A DNA stretch of 11,232 nucleotides from Triparma columacea (taxonomy: Eukaryota; Sar; Bolidophyceae; Parmales; Triparmaceae): assembly GCA_030267965.1 (NCBI GenBank), contig BRYA01001047.1:773-12004 (forward strand). Reading direction: 5' to 3'. Made by a program: the position numbers and the translations under genes. The stretch's first letter is position 1; each line of letters opens with the position of its first letter. Under the pieces are notes generated by a model that was given only the letters and a program-made list of their open reading frames with translations, was not told where the DNA came from and made no database searches. Positions 1 through 10,300 of the stretch are shown one piece after another.

Positions 1-16
1 GACCTACCACCGACCT

Positions 17-267
17 CCGCGGACAATCTAACCGGGGTGCCCTGCTCCTCCTGCTTCTCCTCCTCAACCCCCTGCTCGTCCACCCCCTGCTCGTCAACCC
101 TCCCCCCAGTCACCGAGCACTACCTCCCCCCAAGTCACCGTTGCCAACCTCAAACCTACCTCTGACCTACCCGCGGACGATCTAACCGGGGTGCCCTGCT
201 CCTCCTGCTTCTCCTCCTCTACCCCCTGCTCGTCCACCCCCTGCTCGTCCACCCCCTGCTCCTCCTG
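17..267 (+). repeat. C-rich tandem repeat, possible tail of a plus-strand Cys/Ser/Thr-rich protein
   Basis: A block beginning CCGCGGAC at 17 recurs at 171 (offset 154). Inside each is a 15-base repeat (ACCCCCTGCTCGTCC), twice in copy 1 and three times in copy 2. Read on the plus strand, copy 1 gives TGVPCSSCFSSSTPCSSTPC. Copy 2 gives the same peptide in another frame and ends at TAA 290-292. The frames do not join without an intron or indel (TGA at 163-165), so a coding role is uncertain; it may be simple-sequence DNA. Confidence 0.6.
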
Positions 268-287
268 TACACTAAATATCGACCAAA

Positions 288-293
288 AATAAA
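288..293 (+). promoter_or_regulatory. Possible polyadenylation signal AATAAA
   Basis: AATAAA overlaps the TAA stop of the preceding plus-strand reading frame. It is a single hexamer in A-rich context, so weak on its own. Confidence 0.22.
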
Positions 294-449
294 GGTTTCT
301 TTCTCAACCCCAAACGCTATTTTAACTTAATCCCCCCCCTCCCCTCCCTTCCTCCCCTCACACTTGACCACCCTTGTCCCGGTTAAAGGCCCTAACACCG
401 CAACGTGCGACCCCCCTTTCCCCTCTCAACCCCCATAGCTCCATGCCGC

Positions 450-475
450 CCAACCTATCCAACCTATCCAACCTA
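450..475. repeat. 9-base tandem repeat (CCAACCTAT)
   Basis: Two full copies and a partial third copy of CCAACCTAT in direct tandem. Confidence 0.8.
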
Positions 476-626
476 ACTAGCAGTGCCGATGCACGCGAAA
501 GGACTAAGTAACACATTGAACTAGTTTGGAACATAAGTACTCTTTGACTGGCGACACAATTGTGCCACCATCAAACATAAGTATAGAGAGGAATTTCTCC
601 CGCTACCTACCTTCCCCCTTGATTGA

Positions 627-681
627 CCTTCCTTTTTCATGCGGGGACACCCCGCAACCCCGTATGACGCTGCGCTGGCTA
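627..681. repeat. 55-base interspersed repeat with hairpin, copy 1
   Basis: Identical to 962-1016. It contains GCGGGG-ACA-CCCCGC, a perfect 6-bp GC stem with a 3-base loop, followed by a conserved GTATGACGCTGCGCTGGCTA tail. The bases before both copies are also alike (ATTGA / ATTGG). Confidence 0.9.
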
Positions 682-961
682 TCATCACACCACCCACCGG
701 ATTGTCGACCGACGAGCTAAACATTCTAGGTAGATAAGACAAAACTGGATCGAGCGAAGCTGGGGACTGGAGACCAAATATGACACTCCACCGCTTAGAT
801 AATGAGTATATTATAGCCGCAGTCGTTACACACGGAGTCAATAATACCTATACCACGCTGTTGGACTAAATCTACGACACATTAGTGTCAGAAACAGATA
901 TAATAATATTAGTGTATAAATGGACCCTCCCAAAATCAACCTACTTTTACACCTTTATTGG

Positions 962-1016
962 CCTTCCTTTTTCATGCGGGGACACCCCGCAACCCCGTAT
1001 GACGCTGCGCTGGCTA
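962..1016. repeat. 55-base interspersed repeat with hairpin, copy 2
   Basis: Same orientation as copy 1, 335 bases downstream. Exact identity beside otherwise dissimilar flanks indicates a recent duplication, or a mobile or actively homogenised element. Confidence 0.9.
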
Positions 1017-1222
1017 GTAGTATCATTTTCGGACTTTTACATGCGCTAGTATCAATATTATTGCCCAACTTCCATTTCAGACCATTCGACCATTTAGCTA
1101 GTTAAAATGTTGAAATTGGTCTGGATTTGGTCAAAATCTGTAAGATAATTAGCCTTCCCACCTCCTATCACTTCTATAACGCTACCATCAGCGACTCCAA
1201 CACTTGCTCTCCTTCATTTCCT

Positions 1223-4200
1223 TTAACCGTCATACTTGAGTCCAGCTAAAAGCATTGTCATCCCAGAACCATTACTTTTATTTCCTTCCTTGTCATCTTC
1301 CTTGTCTTCTTCTGACTTAGCTTTCACCTCTTCATCCTTTACTGAAACTTTACTTTGCTTCACCTCCAGAGGCTCTGGCATTATTCCATCATTTAAAAGG
1401 CCATCAAGAAAGCTAGGATTTACCAAAACATCAGCTTCTGCTGTTGCTGACCTGTTCATTGGTTCTGAAGCTGCTAACTTGTTTTTGTGGACAGGCTCAA
1501 TAGTCCTAGGCTTGTCTTCCTTCTCACTCTGCTTCAACAGCAAACCTTTCATATTCTTTGTCTCCATGTCAAGCTGCATAAGCTTGTTCTGGAAGAACCT
1601 TATCAATACCTTGAATGAGGGTCTCTGCTTAGGATCAGCGTCCCAGCACCATCTCATAGTATCAGCAAGATCTTTGTCTTCAGCCTCCACCAACTTCAAA
1701 TCAGGTCTCCATCCGTTAGCCACCCGGTTCATCACCACCATTGGTCCCCACCCTTTCTGAAGGCCTTCTTGATGTCTCCATCATAAAAGATTTCTAACAG
1801 CAGCATACCATAGGAGTAAATATCTACCTCTTTTGAGTACGTCCTGTCAACATCATCTGAACTGAAAACTTCTGGAGCCATAAAGTAGGGCGTTCCTACA
1901 GTAGTCATGGTTTTCTCTTCGTCCTCCTCGCTCCCAAGGTGCCTGCTTTCCCCAAAATCAGTTATCTTGGCAGTCAAGTCATTGCTGACCAAGACATTTG
2001 CGCACTTCAAATCTCTGTGTACGATGGGGGGGTCTTTCCCATGAAGGAATGCACACCCTCTAGCAATACCTAGTGCCCATGATGTCTTCAAACCTATCCC
2101 GTCGTGTATAAGCAAGGACAAAATTGACCCCTTCTTTACTGCTCTCCTCTCTGCTTCATCATGAGCTGCAAGAGCAACCTCATTTTTCTGCCAGCTGATC
2201 AAGCTAATGTGCTCTTTATGCTTCTTGAGAAAATCGTCAAGGCCACCATTCTTACACAATTCAAACATGATGCCATGTTCTTCTGTCTCCCAAACAACTC
2301 CAAGGCACTGGGCAATGTTGGGATGCCTAAGTGTCCCAATGAGTTTGAGTTCAAGAAAGAACCTTTCTAATGTCTCTTGGGTGAGAGCTGAAGGGAGGAT
2401 CTCCTTGTAAGCGCACTTTGTCCCGTGGTAGTCTGCTATGAGAACATTACCAAAAGCTCCCTTACCAAGCGAGATTTTATCGCCCTTCTTATCCCTCTCA
2501 AACTCCAGCTCAAAGCTACTAACAAGCAAGGATGGCTCAATGTTGTTCCTTGAAACCTTTTCAGCTGCTTGACTATCTTTTCTTGTTTCGTAGGCTTTTA
2601 TCTCTGTGCTCTTGTCAAAGTATTTTCTGAGGTCTGAGACGTGAAGGAGAAAATTTGTTGCAAAGATGTTGACAAACTGTGCAGGTATATGGCCTTTCAA
2701 GTCAGCCTTGGAAACGAATGTAAGTTTTGTTTGAGGCACATCTCCAATAGCTTCTGTTGGCTCATAGAAATAGGTTCCCAGTCCTTCAACCAATTTGTTG
2801 CCTTTCTTGACGGGGTATTTTTTCTTCACTTTCTCTGAACCTGAAATACTTATTATCATACAGCCATTTTCCAGCTTCTTCCAAATCACGATATTCCTAC
2901 CATCTCGAGCAGACATACCTAGGACTCCTAAATTTCGTGAAGTGATGTCGAAAAGGGTATGCTCGTTGACATGCTCAACCTCCAAGTCTGTTATTCCTTC
3001 CTTTTTTGCTCCTCGCAGACGAGTTCTGCTATCAAAACTACTTGCAATCCAGGCTGCACCTTCTACAGCAGTTGTGTCAAGAGTGGTAGATGCAAAAACC
3101 GTGCCCACACCCTCTCCTTCCAAGTAAAGCAACTTCATGTCAACTCTTTCGTCAGGGCTCTTCAGTTCCTTTGCCTTGCGGACACTTTCTTTGCACCTCA
3201 CAAGCTGATCCATGCTCCTTTCTATTTGTTTCTCCTCTTCAGGTTCGTATTTTTGAAGGTTGTTCTTCATCTTATCTGCCTTCTTAGCAAGTTCTATCTT
3301 GTCATACTGGCTGTCACTCAGGACTCCTTCCGCTGGAATTACCATCGCCAATCCCCCTTTAGATTCTGCGGACCTCTTCTGAAGGAAGAAGAAGGTAAAG
3401 AGAAGTAGAGTGACCACTGCGCTAGCAGCAAGAACAAGATCAGTAATGGGCTTTTGGCTTTCTTTGGATGTTTCTTCGCAATGGTCTCCGGCAAACCCAG
3501 AGTTACACGTGCAGGTGCAGTTGCCTGTTGTGCCATTAATTGTCCCACCATCGGTACAAAAGAAGTTCCCATCTCCCCCGTCATCAGTTGGCTTCAAAGT
3601 GGCTTCACAGTCAGAAGGAGTCTCGCAGTGAGGACCTTCAAAGCCAGAACTACATTGGATACAGGTGCAGTTACCTGCAATTCCTCCGATTTTTCCCCCG
3701 TTTATGCAGTAGAAGTTCTCATCATTCTCCAGAGAACCGTCATCAGCAGGATTGGTGGTAGCTTGACACATAGAAAGAGTCTCACAGTGTGCGCCTGTAA
3801 ATCCGGCATCACATTGTGTGCAGGTGCATTGTCCTGCAATTCCTCCAATTGTTCCCCCGTTTATGCAGTAAAATCTTCCTGACTGTTCAAATGAGCCATC
3901 ATCAGTGCGAGTAGCAGTTGCTTGACAATTAAGGAAACACCAGGGCGCATCACCAGTGTAACCCTCTGCGCAGGTAGCACAGTTTGGACCTCCAACACCT
4001 TCATAAGCACAGGAACTGCAGGTACATTGTTCTGCAATTCCTCCGACAGTTCCTCCATTTATGCAGAAGAAGTTGCCATCTTTCTCCAGAGAACCGTCAT
4101 CAGAAGGATTGGGACTAGCTACACAATCAAGGAAACACCAGGGAGCATCACCTGTGTAACCTTCTGCGCAGGTCTCACAGTGTGGACCGTCAACACCATC

Positions 4201-4382
4201 ATAAGCACAGGAAGTGCAAGTGCAAGATGAGCCATATCCTCCAACAACTCCCCCACTGATGCAGTAGAAGTTTCCATTAGACCCATCATCAGAGGGAGTG
4301 CTGCTGGCGACACAGGGAGTAAAACAATCTGTGAAGGAGTTTTTACTGCCCCCTACGGTGCCATAAGTGTCCAAAGCGGACC
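1223..4382 (-). CDS. Exon 13: EGF repeats, TM, coiled coil, START and protein kinase (frame break at about 1750)
   Basis: It begins GSALDTYGTVGGSKNSFTDC like exon 12. Five EGF-like units (4314-3460) share C-x(7)-DDG, F[YF]C, CTC and C..GF.G.HCE. TM helix at 3447-3379 (LVLAASAVVTLLLFTFFFL), then a charged helical linker. A START domain (about 3147-2605) follows, recognised by its end VPQTKLTFVSKADLKGHIP, then FVN...LRKYF. The kinase (about 2475-1580) has GKGAFGNV loop, Lys2464 in CAYKEI, HRDLKCAN with Asp2595, DFG at 2613, GTPYFMAPE and DIYSYGMLLLEI. The zero frame stops at 1732 after KGGDQWW. The C-lobe motifs NGWRPDL and DPKQRPSF lie in the -1 frame (1741-1223), followed by an acidic Lys/Glu-rich tail. 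Catalytic motifs are intact, so the kinase should be active if the C-lobe is made. Motifs fit a TKL-type Ser/Thr or dual-specificity kinase. Confidence 0.9.
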
Positions 4383-7300
4383 CTGTGAAAGCAGAGAGGT
4401 AGGAATAGGAATTGGTGCAGCGGTAACGTAAAGTGAGTTGTGGGGTTAGGAATGGTTCTACAGACTACACAATCCTTATTCTCATCTTACCTTGGATTGG
4501 AGTGTTGGAAGAGTAAGGAGAAGGGCATGTATTGTGGATGGTGATGGTTCCATCATAGTTGTAAATATCATCACCATATCCTGAGTCTGCTGTGTTTCCA
4601 TTGAAGTATGAACCGTAGACATTAATAGTAGTAACACTATTTTCACCATAAGTTGAACCGATATGATAAGCATAAAGTGCTCCACCTCCAAAATAACTAT
4701 CTGTAGCTCTATTGTTGGAGAAGACTAAGAGCTCCAAGTCAACTTTGGCGCTCATAATGTAAACCCCTCCACCACGATCACCATACCCCTTGTCGAAGGT
4801 GAGAGCTCGGAGAATAAGAGTACCACTCCCAGTTCCTTCCACCCACATCACTCTTCTTGCATTCTCTCCATCCAATACACAGCTTGCGTTGTCCTTCAAA
4901 CACTTGACCTCTCCATTCAAGTCATCTGTGTACAGCATGTTAAGACTACCTGCACAAGTCCCCTCTGAGCATTTGTACGGCCCAACAGCTAGAATCACAG
5001 TGTCACCATTCGCCATGATGGAGGTGCCAGTGTTATCAACAAATTCAGTATTAGCATAATTACTGACCGTGTTGAACAATACATTCATGTCGCTTACATG
5101 ATGAGGGTTTTGACAATTAAGACCATAAAACCCAGTGTTGCAAGAAGAGCAGGTGCAAGATCCTGTAGTCCCGCCAATGTCCCCCCCATTGATGCAGTAG
5201 AAGTTACCATCAGACCCATCGTCAGCAGAGGTTGATGTGGCTTGACAAGGATCAGGAGAGCAATCATCAGGAGGTGATCCACTATAGCCTGTAGAGCAGG
5301 TAGCTGTAAGACAATCTGTGAAGGAGTATTTACTGCCCTCGACGGTCCCATAAGTGTCCAAAGCGGACCCTGAGAAAGAAGAGGGAAGGGAATAGGAATT
5401 GGTGCAGTAGTACCATGTTAGTTGTGGGGTTAGGAGCAAACTATACAATCCTCATTCTCATCTTACCTTGGATTGGAGTGTTGGAGGAGTAGGGAGAAGG
5501 GCACGTATTGTGGATGGTGATGGTTCCACCGTTGTTGTTAATATCATTACCATTTCCTGAGTCTGCTGTGTTTCCATTGAAGCTTGTTCCGTAAATATTG
5601 ACAGTACCTCCACTATTATCAGCATAAATTGCTCCACCTCCCAAGACAATACTACCTGTGACTCTATTGTTGGAAAAGACTAAGAGCTCCAAGTCCACTA
5701 AGGCACCACCTTCAATGTAAACCCCTCCACCAGCAGCGAAACTAGCAGAGATATCCCCCTTGTCGAAGGTGAGAGCTCGAAGAATAAGTGTACCACTCCC
5801 AGTTCCATACACATACATCCCTCTTCTATCATTCTCTCCATCCAACACACAGCTTGCATTGTCATCCACACACTTGACCTCTCCATTCAAGTCTAATGTG
5901 TACAGCATGATATCAAAATCTGCACAAGTCCCCTCTGAGCATTTATATGGCCCAACAGTTAGAGTCGCAGTGTCACCATTCGCCATGATGGAGTTGCCCA
6001 TATCACTGACCGTGTTGAACAGCCCGTTCATATTATCCACACTTACCCCGCTCACTCCTACTATGAGCAAGAAAAGGAAGAAAGCTTGGTTGAATCCCCT
6101 AATGTTTGCTATCCCTTTGAAAGGAGAGCCCAATTTTGGATGTCTCGTTGTGCTCCTTTTTTCTCCTCTTCTTCCCCACCTACCCTGCACCTTGCTGTGC
6201 CTTCTTTTGCTCTTCCCTTTCAATCCTCCCTCCGCCTTGAAGACCTTCGCCACAATCAGGAACAAAATCGCAGCGAAAAGGGTGTCCAGAGTGAGACAGA
6301 GGCAAATGATCTTCACCCCCGAATTCCCTAAACCCTTGCTCGAATCGATCGCGTGCCTTGAATGGACGTTGGAGATAGTCTTCTTGTCTACTACAAAAGC
6401 GCACTCCGCGCCGCGCAAGTCGAAGTAGAAACTGCTGTCCGGCCCGACGTCGAAGGAGACGACAATCGTCGCCCCACCTTCACCAGTTGTGAAGGTGGAA
6501 TTCTGCGGAGGAGAGGGGCTCGGGGAGGCTGCAATTTGCGGAGGTAAGCGAGATGGGCGCGTTAGCTACAGTCGGTGCATCATGGTTCCCTTCTCCCCCC
6601 TCAATAACTGCAACGCCCCGGCTCCTCACCTTGACCTGTCGTGCACTCCAATCTAATCGTAGTGGTTGTCGTCAGTTGGTCGGCGAACGGAGTCGTGTTG
6701 AAAAAGGAGATGTTGGCGTTACCGTCCAGATAGCAGCGTTGCTTGTTACGGAGGTCGGTGTCATGAAAGACGGAGACAACAATCTTAGGAGATACGAGGT
6801 CTGAAACGTCTGCGCTTGGGGAGAGGGGTGATGTGACGACTGGATAGATTGGTTAGTTTAATTAATCATCGTCGCAAATATCTAACCGCTGCTTTCTCTT
6901 ACTCACCTTTCATCACATTCCCAACATTGTTGACGACGACGATGGGGGGGGGAGCTTGGGTTTGCGTCGCGCTGGTCTCGCTGGTTGTCGGAACTCCCTG
7001 GATTGTCAGCAGCACAAGGTCAGGCCCCTCGCCGCCGGCAACTTCCACGTTGTCGTCGCCGCCCTGGTCCCCGCTGGGGGGAAGGACAGCCTCCTTCAAA
7101 TTGACACCCCTTACTCCGAGAGCTGCGTTGGCTGGGTTGGTCGGGAGCGAGACGACTATGGCATTAGAATCTAAGTTTGTAGCACTGTGGCCAACCTTCC
7201 CTCTCTCTTACCTTCTCCCGCAGGGGGTCCAGGTGCAGGTTGAGCAGAAGGATCGTTGACGACGAGGGTGCAGGGATTCTGCGAGGCAGGGAAGGGCAAG

Positions 7301-10300
7301 GAGGCTGCGATTGCGGAGAGAAGCGAGACGTTGCATTAGCTACAGTTGCTGCTGTACAGCTCAATTCACCCCTCCATAACCGTAGCTCCCCCCTCTTCTT
7401 ACCTTGAACCGTTGCTAATGCTTTAGTTGTAGCAGCCACAAGCTTCTTAACGACCCTACTCGCGTCCAAAGAGGAAGCCTTGACATTGTCACCCTGGAAC
7501 CACCGCATCATGCTTGGAAGATCCGAAGGAATGACGTCCTCCTGCAAAGGGGTGCCCTTAACTCCAAGAGGAGCAAAGTCTGGGTTGGTCGGGACCGAGG
7601 CGATTACGACTGGGACGTTAGAATCTAAGTGTGTAGCACTTTGCCCGACCTCCCCTAGACCTCCTCTACCACCCTCTCTTACTTACCTTCTCCTGCAGGG
7701 GGTCCGGGTGCAGGTTGCATAGTAGGATCATTGCTGACGAGGCTGGTCGGGATGGGTGTCGAAGCAGGTTGCGCAATAGGAAATTCGATGACGATTCTGA
7801 ACGGCGTCTCGTCCTCTTCACCACATCCACCGCTGTCGTGGTCGTATCCACACTCATCACCCTCTTGATAAGCGTCGTTGGCGGCAGAAGTAGCAATAAT
7901 CCCATGTGTGTGTCCAGCACCCTCAACATGAGCTTCTCCCCCTGGCCCTCCGTTGTGCTTCGTGTTGTCGTAGTTATCGTCGTTGCGACAATAATTTGCG
8001 CGACTAGACTCTGTAGTATGTATTCTCATCGGTATCAATGACGGCAGTGTCGACGCTCCACCGTTCCAGCACCTTAATGTTGAAATTTCCCTCTCCATCC
8101 CGATGTGGAGCTCTGAAGGCGATTTGGTACCCCTTCCACGATGGCCAACCATTGTGATTGCACGCATATTATTCTCCTCCGCAGCTGGACCGTGGACGGG
8201 ACCATCGATGTGACCGAAGGGTAGGCGAGAATTGTTGAGCATGTCCTTCAACTCCCACATCCCAAGTTTGACCTTTGAAAGTAGCACGGCGTACCTCACA
8301 CGTACGGCATGAGGAGGTACGGAACTAAGAATGTTTGCGCCCGCCATCCAACCGTTGAATGTGTTGAAGTTTAATCCAGGATGAGATTGAGGTCTGCCAG
8401 AGGTCTCGGCTGGAGGGTGAAGTGAGTGAGTTTGACGAAAGTTAGAATCTACCAAAATGCATACCCCGGCGGTAACACAAACGATCATAATGCCGACCTC
8501 CTTCCGCCCCTACACCTCGCACTCACCTCTCCCGTCCCCTCCACCAGCCCTTTTCCCCAACCTTGCTTCAACAAGATCTCGCCTCGCTCTCCCCTCAGCA
8601 GCGCTTATGGCACCGCCTTGGGCTTCGAGGCCTCCCCTAACATAGGGGGGCGCAATTGCTTGTGGCAAGCGATGATGCTCCTCAACCTCCGAATCTCGCG
8701 TAACTTCGTCCCTTATCTTGCTCTCATCTTGCGCACATTTCTCGCTTTTGTTGTCGAGAGGTGTCAACCCCTCGTCGTCAACAAGGAGCTCGCCCGTCTC
8801 CCCCGCCTGGAGGACGTAGAGCTTGTTGTAGGCATCGCTTGTCAATAATGCCCGAAAGACCTCCATGTCCTTGACATTTGTTTCTGATGAGCAAGGGGAA
8901 GTGAGTTGGATTTTGAGTTAGACGAGCAATGAATTGCTTTTTCGACGGCAGCATTGGGTGATGTTCAAGGGCGCTTGATGGTCTCCTCTTCTCTACCCCC
9001 GCTGGTACTCACCTCGCCCGTCCCCTCCACCGGCCCTTTTCCACGACACCTTTTCTCGATGCATGCTACCAAGTGCAGCACCGACGGCAGCACCGGGAGC
9101 TGCATGTCGTTCCTGCGGACATGGCAACAAGGCAATAGAGCTCGAGCGAAGGCACTGCATCGCCTCAAAGCCTGGCAGCGCTTTGTACTCAGCACTTAAT
9201 CGCACGCAACTTCCGTCCTCGATCCTCAGCTGCAAGGGGGGGGTCACTTGAATGAGCGCAGTATCCCCATGCAAAGCAGAGACTAGCTGTGGCCCACCGA
9301 CCACTCCAAGCCTTGAAACGCTCACTAGCAAAGCGTCCTCGTCGACGACGCAACTTTTAACCAACACCAGGTCGGCGCTGAGCTCGTCAATTGAAGACTT
9401 GTGGAAGCCGCTGTCCCCCTCCTCGTGTTTCTCTGCAAGCTCGGGTACAGGGAGGAGCCCCCACTCTTGCTTGGCTGTCTCGAATTTGTGCTGCAACCAA
9501 CCTGCTGCGTTGACCTGAGCAGCAGCAGCGTTGAGTGAGTCCGCCTGATCCTCTTTGAGAACGATCTTTCTCCCCTCCTCCAAGTCTTTGAGGAAACTGT
9601 TGGGAGGAAGGCCCTCGTCAGATATGCTGTCAAAATGCTGTTTGCACACATCACAGAGGCGAGTGTCTAAGGGAATAGATTTGTTAGCCACATGGAGAGA
9701 GATGGCCATGGGGGTTGGCGTGGCAAGGGAGAGTGGAGGGGGGCGTGCGGGGGGGGTGAGAAGATGAATGTGGATGAGGATGAAGACGAAGATGAACGTG
9801 GACGAGAAGACATGGACAAGGACAAGTTTGCACAGGAAAGTTACACCCCCCCTTCCTCATCTCCCCTCCCCTCCCTTCTCCTCACCTCTCAAAACCTCCT
9901 CAGCCTCCTCGCGTACGATACAATTTGCCTTGCCCTCATTAACATCAACGTTAGTCGTCTCCACCTCGGAGCTGCCGTCCTCTCCTCGATGGGGTCGACC
10001 GAGACTGGACCGACGGGGGACTTCGGCGGCCATAACCTTGACAAAATCCGTATGCCTGGTATTGTTGAGGACGCCCGTTATCTTCTCCTCGAGCTCACGG
10101 GGGCCTTTGTTTCGAGAGTAGTTATTCTTGACTTGAGGATCAAGAAGGTGTTTGCCAAGCACATTGTGGAGGCGAGTGTTGATGTGGATGCTTAATCCCA
10201 CGCAACTTCCGTCCTTGATCCTCAGCTGCAAGGGGGGGGTCACTTGAATGAGCGTACTATCCCCATGCAAAGCAGAGACTAGCTGTAGTCCGTCGACCAC

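Larger units (their letters stand above)
300..1222. other. Intergenic region with repeats, no gene supported
   Basis: 300-450 is strongly pyrimidine-rich on the plus strand. 450-475 is a small tandem repeat. 627-681 and 962-1016 are copies of a hairpin repeat. The part between about 700 and 950 is AT-rich. Open frames on both strands are short, low-complexity or lie across the repeats, and none has recognisable protein features. 1100-1222 should contain the 3' UTR of the large minus-strand gene; I see no AATAAA there. Confidence 0.55.

Noticed and set aside
1..480. CRISPR array
   Set aside because: Repeats are short, contiguous and C-rich without unique spacers, and the DNA is eukaryotic.
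627..1016. A complete transposon bounded by the 55-base repeats
   Set aside because: Repeats are direct, there is no transposase, and no clear target-site duplication was found by eye.
1236..1760. Plus-strand open frame (174 codons) opposite the kinase end
   Set aside because: It is antisense to conserved kinase motifs and the acidic tail; Ser/Leu/Phe-rich composition is expected of a complement shadow.
1690..1760. A short intron explaining the kinase frame break
   Set aside because: The only nearby GT...AG pairs would remove the conserved MNRVANGWR segment of the kinase C-lobe, so splicing is a poor explanation.
5760..6428. Long plus-strand open frame (222 codons) opposite exon 11
   Set aside because: It lies antisense to clearly coding beta-helix and TM sequence, has no recognisable domain, and its hydrophobic pattern is that of a shadow frame.
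7679..8488. Start codon at 8488 for a separate 269-residue protein
   Set aside because: The ATG lies upstream of a repeated acceptor (TAG|ATTCTAA) that is in frame with the phase 1 chain, and the encoded start is not signal-like; exon 6 beginning at 8448 explains the region better.
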